From Labrys monachus (GTDB lineage Bacteria > Pseudomonadota > Alphaproteobacteria > Rhizobiales > Labraceae), in the NCBI RefSeq assembly GCF_030814655.1, contig NZ_JAUSVK010000001.1, forward strand, positions 3,181,501 to 3,245,500: DNA of 64,000 nt. Reading direction: 5' to 3'. The notes beneath the pieces were generated by a model, which did not search any database, was not told the origin of the DNA, and was given only the letters and a program-made list of their open reading frames with translations. Shown piece after piece: positions 39,203-47,332 of this stretch (positions are counted from its first letter, which is position 1; the number at the start of each line of letters is the position of its first letter). The position numbers and the translations under genes were made by a program.

Positions 39203-39246
39203 AGTAGCCCACAATAAATATCACAGAAAAAACAGGGATATTCATA

Positions 39247-39678
39247 ATGGACAACGAGCACATCAGCATTGTGGCAGATATCGTTTCGGCTTACGTGTCC
39301 AACAACAGCGTAGCGCAAGCGGATTTGCCTAGCCTGATCGCGGAGGTTCACCGGGCGTTTACGCGGCTGGCTCAGGGCGGTTCGGTAGAAGAACCCGCTC
39401 CGGTGAAGTTGATGCCCGCCGTCCCGATCAAAAAGTCGGTCACGCCGGACTACATCATCAGCCTCGAGGACGGGAAGAAGTTCAAATCGCTGAAGCGCCA
39501 TCTGGCGACCGCCTTCAACATGACCCCGGACGAGTACCGTGCCAAATGGGGCCTGCCTGCGGATTATCCGATGGTGGCGCCGAATTATGCGAAATCCCGG
39601 TCGGAACTGGCCAGGCAGATGGGCCTTGGCCAGGGACGCGGAAGGATGGCGCCCAAGAAGGTCGCCAGCGCGCGATAA
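39247..39678 (+). CDS. mucR: MucR/Ros-family transcriptional regulator lacking zinc ligands (copy 1)
   Basis: The 143-aa protein matches MucR over its whole length: an N-terminal oligomerisation region (IVADIVSAYVSNNSV), the DNA-binding core VTPDYIISLEDGKKFKSLKRH and TPDEYRAKWGL, then YPMVAPNYAKSRSELARQMGLG. MucR is a global H-NS-like regulator of surface polysaccharide, motility and cell cycle. In the usual Cys/Asp/His/His zinc site, Cys is Ser (IISLEDG) and the second His is missing (LATAFN where LMTHYN is common). Only the KRH histidine and the Asp remain, so zinc binding is unlikely. It is convergent with copy 2. Confidence 0.9.
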   Translation: MDNEHISIVADIVSAYVSNNSVAQADLPSLIAEVHRAFTRLAQGGSVEEPAPVKLMPAVPIKKSVTPDYIISLEDGKKFKSLKRHLATAFNMTPDEYRAKWGLPADYPMVAPNYAKSRSELARQMGLGQGRGRMAPKKVASAR

Positions 39679-39983
39679 CGCCCTGAACGATGGCGCGCGG
39701 CGCGGGCCGGCCCTGCGCCGATCAGGCTCGCATGCGGCTTCGCCGGGGGCGGCCGGATATCTTTCGTGCGCTCCCGCGAGGGAGACAGGACGATCGCCCA
39801 TCGGCGATCTCCGCCCGGCCCGCCTGAGGCGCCGACAGGAGACCTCGTCCCTTCGGACCCGCCCGTTGCCACGAGGCCGCCGGGCAGCGGCCCTTCGCGC
39901 CGTGACCGAGAGTCGCGATCAATTCACACAGCATTCACCTTCCGGGGCGCTACTTATGCGCGTAGGTCAACCCGGAGGCGGCA
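39679..39983. other. Intergenic region after mucR copy 1
   Basis: The 305-nt GC-rich stretch has no credible gene. A perfect 7-bp hairpin GATCGCC-CATC-GGCGATC (39792-39809) is the only structure; it could end the mucR transcript. The promoter of the next small gene must lie near its right end (AATTCACACAGCATTCACC region). Confidence 0.5.
39792..39809 (+). terminator. Small hairpin after mucR copy 1
   Basis: GATCGCC and GGCGATC pair perfectly around a CATC loop. It is 113 nt past the mucR stop and has no U-run, so it is a weak candidate. Confidence 0.3.
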
Positions 39984-40322
39984 ATGTCACGTACGATGCT
40001 TCTCAGTCTTGCGGCGATGATCGGATGCGCCGGCGCACCAGGCGCCTCGGCAGCACCGGCGGCGGCGGTTGCAGCGCTCGACGCGATGTCGGCGTCACCG
40101 ATCCAGTACAGTCCCTGCCCGCCCGGGTATAAGATCACGAGCCATGGCGGCTGCAAGCTGAGTCATTATTTGCGTCATCATCCGGAGCAGAATCCCAACA
40201 ACGATTACAGTCCGCCGCGGCCGAGATATCCCGACCGTTATGACGGGCCGCGCTACCGCGATTATGACGATGGCGACGGCGGGGACGGCGGTTACGACAA
40301 CGGGGACTATGGCGGCGACTGA
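39984..40322 (+). CDS. Small exported protein with Asp/Tyr/Gly-rich tail
   Basis: The 112-aa protein starts at an ATG 5 nt after GGAGG. It has a signal peptide (residues 1-23, cleaved near ASA-AP), a short conserved-looking middle with two Cys (YSPCPPGYKITSHGGCKL), and a repetitive C-terminal third of Pro, Tyr, Asp and Gly (RPRYPDRYDGPRYRDYDDGD). The two cysteines may form a disulfide. The function is unknown; similar small proteins are frequent in Hyphomicrobiales genomes. It sits between the two mucR copies. Confidence 0.7.
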   Translation: MSRTMLLSLAAMIGCAGAPGASAAPAAAVAALDAMSASPIQYSPCPPGYKITSHGGCKLSHYLRHHPEQNPNNDYSPPRPRYPDRYDGPRYRDYDDGDGGDGGYDNGDYGGD

Positions 40323-40474
40323 ACGCCGTGCCGACATCCGTCGCGGCCCGCGGCCTCTTGCGCCGCCGGCATCGGACGTGACGAATTCCCCCAACCCCCA
40401 TGCCGGCCGCGCCGACGTCATGGAAAGCGCGCCCGCGACGACAGCGAGCAGAGCCGATGCGGACCGGAAAGCGA

Positions 40475-40906
40475 TCAGCGCACTCCGGCGGCCTTTCTGG
40501 GGCGGGGCACCTTTCGGGCGTGGCCGAGCCCCATCTGTTTGGCCAGGTCTGACCGGGCCTTGGCATAGTTCGGCGCCACCATCGGATAATCGTCCGCCAG
40601 GCCCCATTTCGCCCGGTACTCGTCGGGCGTCATGTTGAAGGACGTCGCCAGATGGCGCTTCAGCGACTTGAATTTCTTGCCGTCTTCAAGACTGATGATG
40701 TAGTCCGGCGTGACCGATTTTTTGATCGGAACCGCAGGTGTCAACTTCACGACCTCAGGCTCTTCGAGCACGCCGCCCTGAGACAGCTTTGTCAAACTCA
40801 TATGCACTTGGGCTATGAGCTTGGGAAGATCGGCGTGCGACACGCTGTTGTTCGATACATAGGCGGAAACGACATCCGCCACAATGCTGATGATTTTGTC
40901 ATCCAT
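40475..40906 (-). CDS. mucR: MucR/Ros-family transcriptional regulator lacking zinc ligands (copy 2)
   Basis: This second 143-aa MucR-like protein is strongly similar to copy 1: it shares YVSNNSV, the whole VTPDYIISLEDGKKFKSLKRH core, MTPDEYRAKWGL and YPMVAPNYAKAR. The same zinc ligands are missing (Ser for Cys, LATSFN for the segment that usually carries the second His). The ATG at 40906 with AGAGGAAATT upstream is preferred over a start at 40975, which would add 23 residues from the promoter. Differences cluster in the N-terminal 60 residues and the basic C-terminus. It faces copy 1. Confidence 0.9.
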   Translation of the reverse strand: MDDKIISIVADVVSAYVSNNSVSHADLPKLIAQVHMSLTKLSQGGVLEEPEVVKLTPAVPIKKSVTPDYIISLEDGKKFKSLKRHLATSFNMTPDEYRAKWGLADDYPMVAPNYAKARSDLAKQMGLGHARKVPRPRKAAGVR

Positions 40907-40949
40907 ATGAATTTCCTCTGTCAAAGACCTCAGTATTACTCCTGATAAC

Positions 40950-40977
40950 CATATATAAAACTGGAATGCTTGCACAA
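40950..40977 (-). promoter_or_regulatory. Promoter of mucR-like gene 2
   Basis: On the minus strand TTGTGC (40977-40972), a 16-nt spacer and TATATG (40955-40950) lie 44 nt upstream of the ATG at 40906. Spacing and distance are nearly the same as for copy 1, consistent with duplication of gene and promoter together. Confidence 0.6.
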
Positions 40978-41103
40978 GTCTAAGTCCCGGCGAACAGCAT
41001 ATTTTTCACCGAAAACAAGTCTTCGCCGGACAGTGATACCTAAAACGATCCTCCGATCGGTCCAAATGGAATATGCCGGGCTGAAGAGAGAGCGGCGGCT
41101 CGC

Positions 41104-42669
41104 TCAGATCCTGCCGGGCAACGGCCCCGGATTCGCCGGGCCGACGGCGATCGCGGCCGCGCCGGGGGCTGCGGCGGCCTCATCCCCCTTCCGCCGATCG
41201 CTGCGCGGGGAGGCTTCAGCCACGATCCGCCCCTGCTCCATCACGACGATACGGTCGGCAACCCGGCGGGCGAAGCCGAGTTCATGCGTCACCACGATCA
41301 TCGTCGTGCCCGTCCGCGCCAGGTCTTCCATCGCATCGAGGACTTCCTTGACGGTCTCCGGGTCGAGCGCGGAGGTGGGCTCGTCGAAGAGCAGCGCAAT
41401 GGGGTCCATCGCAAGGGCGCGGGCGATCGCCACGCGTTGGCGCTGGCCGCCCGAAAGCTCGTGCGGGAAAGCGGCGGCTTTGTCCTGCAGGCCGAACCGC
41501 GCCAGCAAGTCGAGAGCCCTGGCCCGTGCCGCCTGCATTTTCGTGCCGCGAAGGCGGCGCAGGCCGACGGCCACGTTGTCGCAGGCCGTCATATGCGGAA
41601 ACAGGTTGAAGCGCTGGAACACCATGCCGATGCGCTGACGCTGGCGGTCGATCTCCGCCGCCCGTCTCGGCACCGGCCGGCCGGACCGGCTTGAACGGAA
41701 CGCGATGTCGCGGCCCTCGATCTCGACCCGCCCGCTGTCGGGCGGATCCAACCAGTTGAGGGCGCGCAGCAGCGTGCTCTTGCCCGAGCCGGACGGACCG
41801 ACGATCACGACCACTTCTCCCCGCCGGACGACGAGATCGATCCCGTCCAGCACCGGCATCCCGCCCATGCGCTTCGACAGCCCGCGCGCGGCGATGACGG
41901 CATCGCGTGCCGGGCCGCCCGGTTCCTCGCGCGGGAGAAGCCGCCCGGCGGCGAGCTGCGAATGCTCGGTGCCGCGCCGCGCTGTCGGCGCGGCCCGCCC
42001 GCCGGCGTCCGCCCGTGCCAGACGCCGCTCCATCATGTGCTGGATCGTGGTCCAGGCCGAGATCAGCACCAGATACCAGGCGGCGGCCGCGCAATAGACT
42101 TCGAGGGGCCGCGACAGCGACTGCGCGAGCTGCTGCGAAGTTCGCAGCAATTCCGCGAAGGCGATCACCGACAGGAGCGACGTCGCCTTGATCATGTAGC
42201 TGAAATTATTGCCGACCGCCGGCAATGCGGCCCGGAGCGCCTGCGGCACCACGATCAACACGAAGCCCTGCCAGCGATGCAGGCCGAGGGCGGCGGCGGC
42301 CTCGCGCTGCTCTCCCGGCACCGACATCAGCCCGGCGCGCACGATCTCGCCCATCCGCGCGCCTTCGTTGAGGCCCATGGCGAGCAATCCCGTCGCCACG
42401 ATGTCGAGGTGGACATCGAGCTGGGGCAGCACGGCATAGAAGAACAAGATCTGCGCCAGCAACGGCGTTCCGCGGAAGAGCCAGGAATAGGTCCAGGCGA
42501 CGGCGCGCGGCAGGCGATGCCCGGCCAGCAGCATCGCACCTGCGCCGAGCCCGATCGCTATGCCGATCGCCTGCGATGCCGCCGCCACCCATAGCGTCAC
42601 CCAGGCAGCACGGACGAGCAGCGGCGAGAGGACCAGCGCCAGGAACAGGTGCGGGTCGAAGGCGCCCAC
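41104..42669 (-). CDS. Fused amino-acid ABC transporter permease-ATPase
   Basis: The 521-aa protein joins two parts that are usually separate. Residues 1-215 are a HisM/GlnP-type permease ([20 protein letters not shown] and the EAA-like loop [17 protein letters not shown]). Residues about 260-490 are a GlnQ-type ATPase with [24 protein letters not shown] and [13 protein letters not shown]. The linker is Arg/Ala-rich and the last 35 residues are low-complexity. The start is a GTG at 42669. It is the last gene of a four-gene operon with its own binding protein and a second permease, 3 nt after the dehydrogenase gene. Confidence 0.92.
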   Translation of the reverse strand: MGAFDPHLFLALVLSPLLVRAAWVTLWVAAASQAIGIAIGLGAGAMLLAGHRLPRAVAWTYSWLFRGTPLLAQILFFYAVLPQLDVHLDIVATGLLAMGLNEGARMGEIVRAGLMSVPGEQREAAAALGLHRWQGFVLIVVPQALRAALPAVGNNFSYMIKATSLLSVIAFAELLRTSQQLAQSLSRPLEVYCAAAAWYLVLISAWTTIQHMMERRLARADAGGRAAPTARRGTEHSQLAAGRLLPREEPGGPARDAVIAARGLSKRMGGMPVLDGIDLVVRRGEVVVIVGPSGSGKSTLLRALNWLDPPDSGRVEIEGRDIAFRSSRSGRPVPRRAAEIDRQRQRIGMVFQRFNLFPHMTACDNVAVGLRRLRGTKMQAARARALDLLARFGLQDKAAAFPHELSGGQRQRVAIARALAMDPIALLFDEPTSALDPETVKEVLDAMEDLARTGTTMIVVTHELGFARRVADRIVVMEQGRIVAEASPRSDRRKGDEAAAAPGAAAIAVGPANPGPLPGRI

Positions 42670-42672
42670 CGT

Positions 42673-43821
42673 TCACGCCCGGCCGCTGGGCTGCCGGGCG
42701 ATCCAGACCTTGCCGGGCCGGCCGGATTTGGCGGGGTCGAGGATGGCCTGCCAGCCTGCCCGCCGGGCTCCGGCGACCGGCAGGTCGAGCACGTTCACCA
42801 GGCCGGGAGCCGCATCGACCACATTCTGCACCGCGCTGACGATGACGTTGGCCGCGCCGAAGAGGGACGCCAGCGCGGGCTTGATCGTCATGTGGATCGG
42901 CAGGGACCCGTCGATGACGATCTCATCCGCCTCGACCAGCCCGAATCGCTCCGGCTGGTAATACATCTGCAGGCGTGTCGAGATGATCTCGCGGCTGCCG
43001 GCAAAGCCGCGGCAATATTGGGTGATGCCGATGACGCGGCCGGGCTCGATCATGCCGAGCGCCTCGGAGCCGGACTCCACCGGGAAATCGGCGGCCTCCG
43101 TATCCCAATGTTCCTCGATGCGGTCCAAGGGCATGTCGAGCCGCTCGGCCAGCATGGCCACGGATTCGGGTGCTCCCATGTGGCCGACGATCCGGCCTGC
43201 CGCGATCCCGGCTTCGAACTCGGCCAAGGTCAGGCCATAGCCGACATGCTCGATATCGCCCGGTCCGGTACCGGTCACGTCGATGGTGCGGGTGATCCTT
43301 ATCGAGCGCACGGCGCCCGTGGCGCGCGACAGCAGCAGCGGCAGGCTGTCATAGACGAAGCCCGGATTGATGCCGCAGCCCGTGATGGTGACGCCGCCGG
43401 CCTTCGCCGCCGCATCCAGGCGTTGCGATATCTGGGGAAAGCGCAGCAGCGGATGCCACATGGCTTCCGAGGCCGAAACGACGTTGATGCCGCGACGCAG
43501 CGGCGCCATGAGCTGCTCCTCGATGACGTCCAGGCCCGATTCCGTCATGTGCAGGAGAAGATCGGGGATCTCGGGCAGCGCTGCCAGGCATTCGTCGAGT
43601 GTCCGCGCCACCGCGACGTCCGCGCCGTTGTCGAGCCCCGCATAGAGATCGCCGAGGCGGCGGCCGACCTTCTCGGGCGCGTGATCGACGGCGCCGACGA
43701 CGCGCAGCCGGGGATGGTCGAGCATCAGGCAGCGGATCACGAGGGAGCCCATCGCCCCCAATCCGAACAGCACGATGGTGGTGGCACGGGAGGATGGTTC
43801 AGGCTGGATGATCACAGGCAA
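42673..43821 (-). CDS. DapB-like NAD(P)-dependent dehydrogenase
   Basis: The 382-aa protein has a Rossmann start (TTIVLFGLGAMGSLVIRCLM) and the layout of dihydrodipicolinate-reductase-like enzymes related to 2,4-diaminopentanoate dehydrogenase: NVVSASEAMWHPL, then GVTITGCGINPGFVYDSLPL. It is longer than DapB (about 270), so lysine synthesis is not its likely job. Sitting inside an amino-acid ABC operon, it probably acts on the imported compound. The start is weakly marked: TTG at 43821 or GTG at 43815. Confidence 0.75.
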   Translation of the reverse strand: MPVIIQPEPSSRATTIVLFGLGAMGSLVIRCLMLDHPRLRVVGAVDHAPEKVGRRLGDLYAGLDNGADVAVARTLDECLAALPEIPDLLLHMTESGLDVIEEQLMAPLRRGINVVSASEAMWHPLLRFPQISQRLDAAAKAGGVTITGCGINPGFVYDSLPLLLSRATGAVRSIRITRTIDVTGTGPGDIEHVGYGLTLAEFEAGIAAGRIVGHMGAPESVAMLAERLDMPLDRIEEHWDTEAADFPVESGSEALGMIEPGRVIGITQYCRGFAGSREIISTRLQMYYQPERFGLVEADEIVIDGSLPIHMTIKPALASLFGAANVIVSAVQNVVDAAPGLVNVLDLPVAGARRAGWQAILDPAKSGRPGKVWIARQPSGRA

Positions 43822-43833
43822 TCTCGCGTCGGT

Positions 43834-44538
43834 TCAGGCGGGGTCGGGGATGATCGAGAGGCTTTGGGGCCGGCGCACCGCACCGAAAGCGGCGGCACCC
43901 TCGAGGCGCTGCTGGATCAGGGTCCAGCTCGTGTAGAGCAGCAGGTAATAACAGGCGGCGACGGAATAGAGTTCGATCGGCCGGAACGTATCGTTGATGG
44001 CGAGTGTCGTGACGCGCAGCAATTCCTCGAACGAGATCACCGAAAGCAGCGACGTGGAGCGCATCATGCTGGCGAATTCATTGCCGAAGGGGGGCAGGAT
44101 GACGCGGACCGCCTGCGGGAGGATGATCCACCGCAGGGTGCCCAGCCGGCTGAAGCCGATGGAGCGGGCGGCTGCCGTCTGCCCCGCGTCGATCGACTGG
44201 ACCCCCGCCCGGATGATTTCGGCGATATAGGAGGCCGAATAGCAGCCGAGCCCGATCAGACCCGCCTCGAGAACGCCGAGCCGGATGCCGAGCTGCGGCA
44301 GGCCGAAATAGAGCAGCACGAGCTGGATCAGCGGAGGGGTCCCGCGCCAGAGCCAGATATAGGCGGCCGCGAGCCAGCGCAGGACCGCAAGATGCGACAG
44401 GCTGAACAGGGCCAGCACGAGGCCGATCGCCACGCCGATCGCCTGGGCCACGGCGGCGATCGCCAGCGTGACGAGCGCCGCCCGCGCGAAAGTCGGGTCG
44501 AGCAGATAGGTGAAGAAGATGTGCCAGGACCAGGCCAT
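43834..44538 (-). CDS. Amino-acid ABC transporter permease
   Basis: The 234-aa inner-membrane subunit is of the HisM/GlnP type, with five or so helices, WRGTPPLIQLVLLYFGLPQL and the EAA loop GQTAAARSIGFSRLGTLRWI that contacts the ATPase. It should pair with the permease half of the fused protein encoded two genes downstream. Gaps of 12 nt on both sides mark tight co-transcription. Confidence 0.92.
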   Translation of the reverse strand: MAWSWHIFFTYLLDPTFARAALVTLAIAAVAQAIGVAIGLVLALFSLSHLAVLRWLAAAYIWLWRGTPPLIQLVLLYFGLPQLGIRLGVLEAGLIGLGCYSASYIAEIIRAGVQSIDAGQTAAARSIGFSRLGTLRWIILPQAVRVILPPFGNEFASMMRSTSLLSVISFEELLRVTTLAINDTFRPIELYSVAACYYLLLYTSWTLIQQRLEGAAAFGAVRRPQSLSIIPDPA

Positions 44539-44550
44539 CGCCCCGGGCCG

Positions 44551-45420
44551 TTACGGTGCGGCCGCGAGTGAAAAGTCGCTCACTTCCGCCAGCCCCCATT
44601 TGCGGATGATCGCCTGGTAGGAACCGTCCGCCTTCATGGCGTCCAGCGCCGCCTTGATGGCGACGGCAAGGGGCAGATCATCCTTGAGGGTGGCGATCGC
44701 GAGCCTGTTGGCCTTGTTGTTCTCGAAGGCCATGCGATACTTGCCGGGATGGGCCGTCATATAGAAGTGAGCCTGCGGATCATTCAGATAGGCGGCGTCC
44801 GCCTGCCCGCTCTCCAGGGCCTGGATCGCATCCGAATTGGTGTCGAACGCCCGGATATCGATCGAGGCGAGGCCCTTGGCCGCCATGCGGTCGCTCTGCG
44901 CCTTCAGGTTCTTGTTGGTCGTCCCGGCCGCCGCCACCGCGACGGTCCTGCCGGCGAGCTTGTCGAAGCAGGCGCTGTAGGAGCCGTCATCGCCCAGCTT
45001 GAACGGACAGGCAATGCCGAGGGGGGTGCCGGCCGGCACCATCAGCCCCTCGCCCCATTGCACATAGGGGATCATGTTCATGACCTCGAGCCGCTGCGGC
45101 GTGATGAAGATAGCGGTGCACAGCGCATCATAGCGCTTGCCCTGCAGGCCCGGGACCAGGCCGGGGAAAGACAGGTTCGTCCAGTCGATATCGAGCTTCA
45201 TCTTGGCGGCGACGCCGCCGCACATGTCGACATCGAGGCCGTCCTTGCTTCCGTCCGGCTTGAGAAACTGATTGGGCGCGGCCGCGAAATCGGCGGCGAA
45301 CTGGATCTTGCCCGGCGTGATCAGCGCATCGGCCGGCAATTTTCCGTCCTGCGCGCAGGCGAGGACAGCGCTCGAACACACAAGAAGAGCCGCGATCACG
45401 CCGCGCATCGAACTCGACAT
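44551..45420 (-). CDS. Amino-acid ABC transporter substrate-binding protein
   Basis: The 289-aa periplasmic receptor (SBP family 3) has a signal peptide ending near ACAQD, KPDGSKDGLDVDMCGGVAAKM with the DVDM ligand-site region, YDALCTAIFITPQRLEVMNM and QALESGQADAAYLNDPQAHF. The ATG at 45420 with GAGG at normal distance is preferred over one three codons earlier. It is the first gene of the operon SBP-permease-dehydrogenase-permease/ATPase. The ligand is unknown. An 18-bp palindrome lies 46 bp upstream. Confidence 0.9.
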   Translation of the reverse strand: MSSSMRGVIAALLVCSSAVLACAQDGKLPADALITPGKIQFAADFAAAPNQFLKPDGSKDGLDVDMCGGVAAKMKLDIDWTNLSFPGLVPGLQGKRYDALCTAIFITPQRLEVMNMIPYVQWGEGLMVPAGTPLGIACPFKLGDDGSYSACFDKLAGRTVAVAAAGTTNKNLKAQSDRMAAKGLASIDIRAFDTNSDAIQALESGQADAAYLNDPQAHFYMTAHPGKYRMAFENNKANRLAIATLKDDLPLAVAIKAALDAMKADGSYQAIIRKWGLAEVSDFSLAAAP

Positions 45421-45466
45421 TAAGGGCATCCTCTATCTCCCGCCAGATCCGCCGCAAATCAGATGC

Positions 45467-45484
45467 ATTGTGAAATATCACAAT
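45467..45484. promoter_or_regulatory. Palindromic operator candidate upstream of the ABC operon
   Basis: ATTGTGA-AATA-TCACAAT is a palindrome with 7-bp arms, 47 bp upstream of the binding-protein start. The form is typical of dimeric HTH regulators such as GntR-family or Crp-like proteins. No regulator gene is adjacent. Confidence 0.6.
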
Positions 45485-45552
45485 TTATCTTTCTAGATAT
45501 TGCATTGCTCTCCGCGGCTGCGTCAAGCGCGGAAGATCCCGCCCGCCGCCGT

Positions 45553-45587
45553 CTGATATTTTAAATGGACGCCCCGTAAAATATCAG
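45553..45587. promoter_or_regulatory. Perfect 11-bp inverted repeat upstream of the SDR gene
   Basis: CTGATATTTTA (45553-45563) and TAAAATATCAG (45577-45587) are perfectly complementary, separated by 13 nt. This AT-rich element in GC-rich DNA is 41 bp upstream of the SDR start. It may be an operator bound by a dimer across about two helical turns, or a hairpin in the mRNA leader. Confidence 0.65.
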
Positions 45588-45628
45588 GAAAAGTCCCGAC
45601 CCCACCCGTGACGGAAGGAGCGGCCGCA

Positions 45629-46435
45629 GTGAGGTGCCACGACGATGCCGGATCTCCATCGGGGCGCAAGCCTCTGTCGGGCCAGGTCGCCCTGGTCTCG
45701 GGGGGCGCCAAGGGAATCGGGAACGCCATCTGCCGGCAATTGGCTGAGCTCGGCGCCTCGATCGCCCTCACCGGCGCGCAGGATGTCCGCAGCGCCGAAC
45801 GGACGGCGGCGGAACTGGCGGATTCGGGTTCGAAGGCTCTGGCTTTCGCGATGGATCTGACCGACAGGGATTCGGTGGACGCCACGGTCGGGGCGGTTGT
45901 CGAACGGCTGGGCCGCCTCGACATCGTCGTCAACAACGCCGGAGCTTCGCGCCGCGGCAGGCTCCTCGATCTCGCCTCTGAGGATTGGAACCACGTGTTT
46001 GCCGTCCAGACCCTGGGCTTCCTTCATCTCGCCGTCGCGGGAGCCCGGCAGATGATCGCGCAAGGCGGCGGCGGCTCGATCATCGCGATCGCAGGCGCCT
46101 CGGCGCTGCGATGCTATCCGGGCAACGGCGCCTATGGCCCGTCCAAGGCCGCAGTCCTCGCGACGGTACGGCAGATGGCGGTGGAATGGGCCGGGCACGA
46201 GATCCGAGTGAACGCGGTTCTTCCGGGTCCGATCCGGGAGGTCGACGAGGATTGGCGAACGGCCGAGCCCCGCCTGGCCGCCGAGGTCCAGCGCATTCCG
46301 CTGAAGCGCGTGGGCACGCCGCAGGATGTCGCGCAGGCCGTGGCCTATCTCAGCACGGCCGGATATGTGACGGGCCAGAACATCGTCGTCGACGGCGGCA
46401 GTACGACCACCTGGTATATCGACGGACGAGCCTGA
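45629..46435 (+). CDS. Short-chain dehydrogenase/reductase
   Basis: The 268-aa classical SDR has the cofactor motif SGGAKGIGNAI, the NNAG motif (VVNNAGASRR), catalytic Ser (AIAGASAL) and YGPSKAA carrying Tyr and Lys, and ends with GYVTGQNIVVDGGS. A GTG at 45629 is the preferred start because AAGGAG lies 8 nt upstream; a GTG at 45608 would add seven residues. It is divergent from the ABC operon, so it may act on the same imported compound as the DapB-like enzyme, although this is inference. Confidence 0.88.
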   Translation: MRCHDDAGSPSGRKPLSGQVALVSGGAKGIGNAICRQLAELGASIALTGAQDVRSAERTAAELADSGSKALAFAMDLTDRDSVDATVGAVVERLGRLDIVVNNAGASRRGRLLDLASEDWNHVFAVQTLGFLHLAVAGARQMIAQGGGGSIIAIAGASALRCYPGNGAYGPSKAAVLATVRQMAVEWAGHEIRVNAVLPGPIREVDEDWRTAEPRLAAEVQRIPLKRVGTPQDVAQAVAYLSTAGYVTGQNIVVDGGSTTTWYIDGRA

Positions 46436-46838
46436 TAGCGCCAAGCTCCGCGGGCGCCGCAATCCGCAAGCCGGGAGAAGTGCGCAGGCGGTCGGGACCG
46501 AGAAGGCCCGCCCCGATATCAGACCGGCAGCCGGCCCGTTTGCGCCGGAACCGCCTCGGTTTTGCTTGGCAGGCGGCTCGATGCTTCGGACGCGAACGCC
46601 AGGAAGGATCTTTCGAAATCGCCTGGAACCGGCGGCGGGCAGCCGCGTTTCCCGTCGCAAGGCTGCGTCCTTTATACGTTCCTTAGAGTTATGACTGTCG
46701 TGTCACGAAACTTCGTCCCGCTCACGCTGGGATTTGAGTCGGCCACGAGACTTGTCCTGTCCGGTTGAGTGTTAATTTCTTGCCCTCCCCTGCGGGACGT
46801 AGATTGCGCTCCCGTTTCAAACAAGGAAAGTCCGAGAT
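46436..46838. other. Intergenic region before the glycine-rich protein gene
   Basis: The 403-nt stretch has open frames on both strands but none with a recognisable product or a good ribosome site. The right end must hold the promoter of the next gene. I see no clear repeats. Confidence 0.5.
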
Positions 46839-47324
46839 ATGACGAATGCCATTCGGGGTCATTATCGGAACAGGGCGATCCTCGGCGGCCTGGCCATCGC
46901 GTTCATCACGGCTGGCCCCGCGCTGGCGCAGCAGCATGGCATCGGTGGTGCCGTCGGCGGCGCGGTGGGTGGTGCCGTCGGGGGCCTCGGCGGCGCCGTC
47001 GGCGGTGTCGGCAGCACCGTCGGCGGTGCGGTTGGCGGACTGGGAGGAGCCGTCGGCGGCCTGGGCGGCACGGCGGGCGGTGCGGTCGGGGGCGCGGCGG
47101 GCAGCGGGGTCGGCGGCGTCGGTAGCAGCGGATCGAGTTCAGGGGCCGGCGGCCAGGGCTCGACCACCAATGCCGGGGACGCGGCCAGCGCGGTCGGCCG
47201 GTTTACCGGCGTCAATGGCGCCGACCGATCGGCGGTGAAGAAGCGATGCGCTTCTGTCCTGGCTTCGGCGGCCTATTACGACGCCCAGCTCGTCTCCCTT
47301 TGCAGGATGCTGGCCAAGACTTAA
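46839..47324 (+). CDS. Exported glycine-rich repeat protein
   Basis: The 161-aa protein has a signal peptide (to about ALA-QQ, residue 31) followed by some 75 residues of near-tandem GGAVGG/GGLGG repeats, then a Ser/Gly linker and a folded-looking C-terminal 45 residues with two Cys (KKRCASVLASAAYYDAQLVSLC). The repeat suggests a flexible or amyloid-like surface element; the Cys-containing tail may be the conserved unit. Function unknown. It is convergent with the MFS gene, 8 nt between stops. Confidence 0.7.
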   Translation: MTNAIRGHYRNRAILGGLAIAFITAGPALAQQHGIGGAVGGAVGGAVGGLGGAVGGVGSTVGGAVGGLGGAVGGLGGTAGGAVGGAAGSGVGGVGSSGSSSGAGGQGSTTNAGDAASAVGRFTGVNGADRSAVKKRCASVLASAAYYDAQLVSLCRMLAKT

Positions 47325-47332
47325 GCAGAACT

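Larger units (their letters stand above)
38895..39246. other. Intergenic region between the efflux operon and mucR1
   Basis: This 352-nt stretch has no recognisable gene. It includes a perfect tandem duplication of 16 bp (38951-38982) and, in its AT-rich last 80 nt, the promoter of the MucR-like gene (TTGCGT and TATATA). I see no terminator for the efflux operon. Confidence 0.6.
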
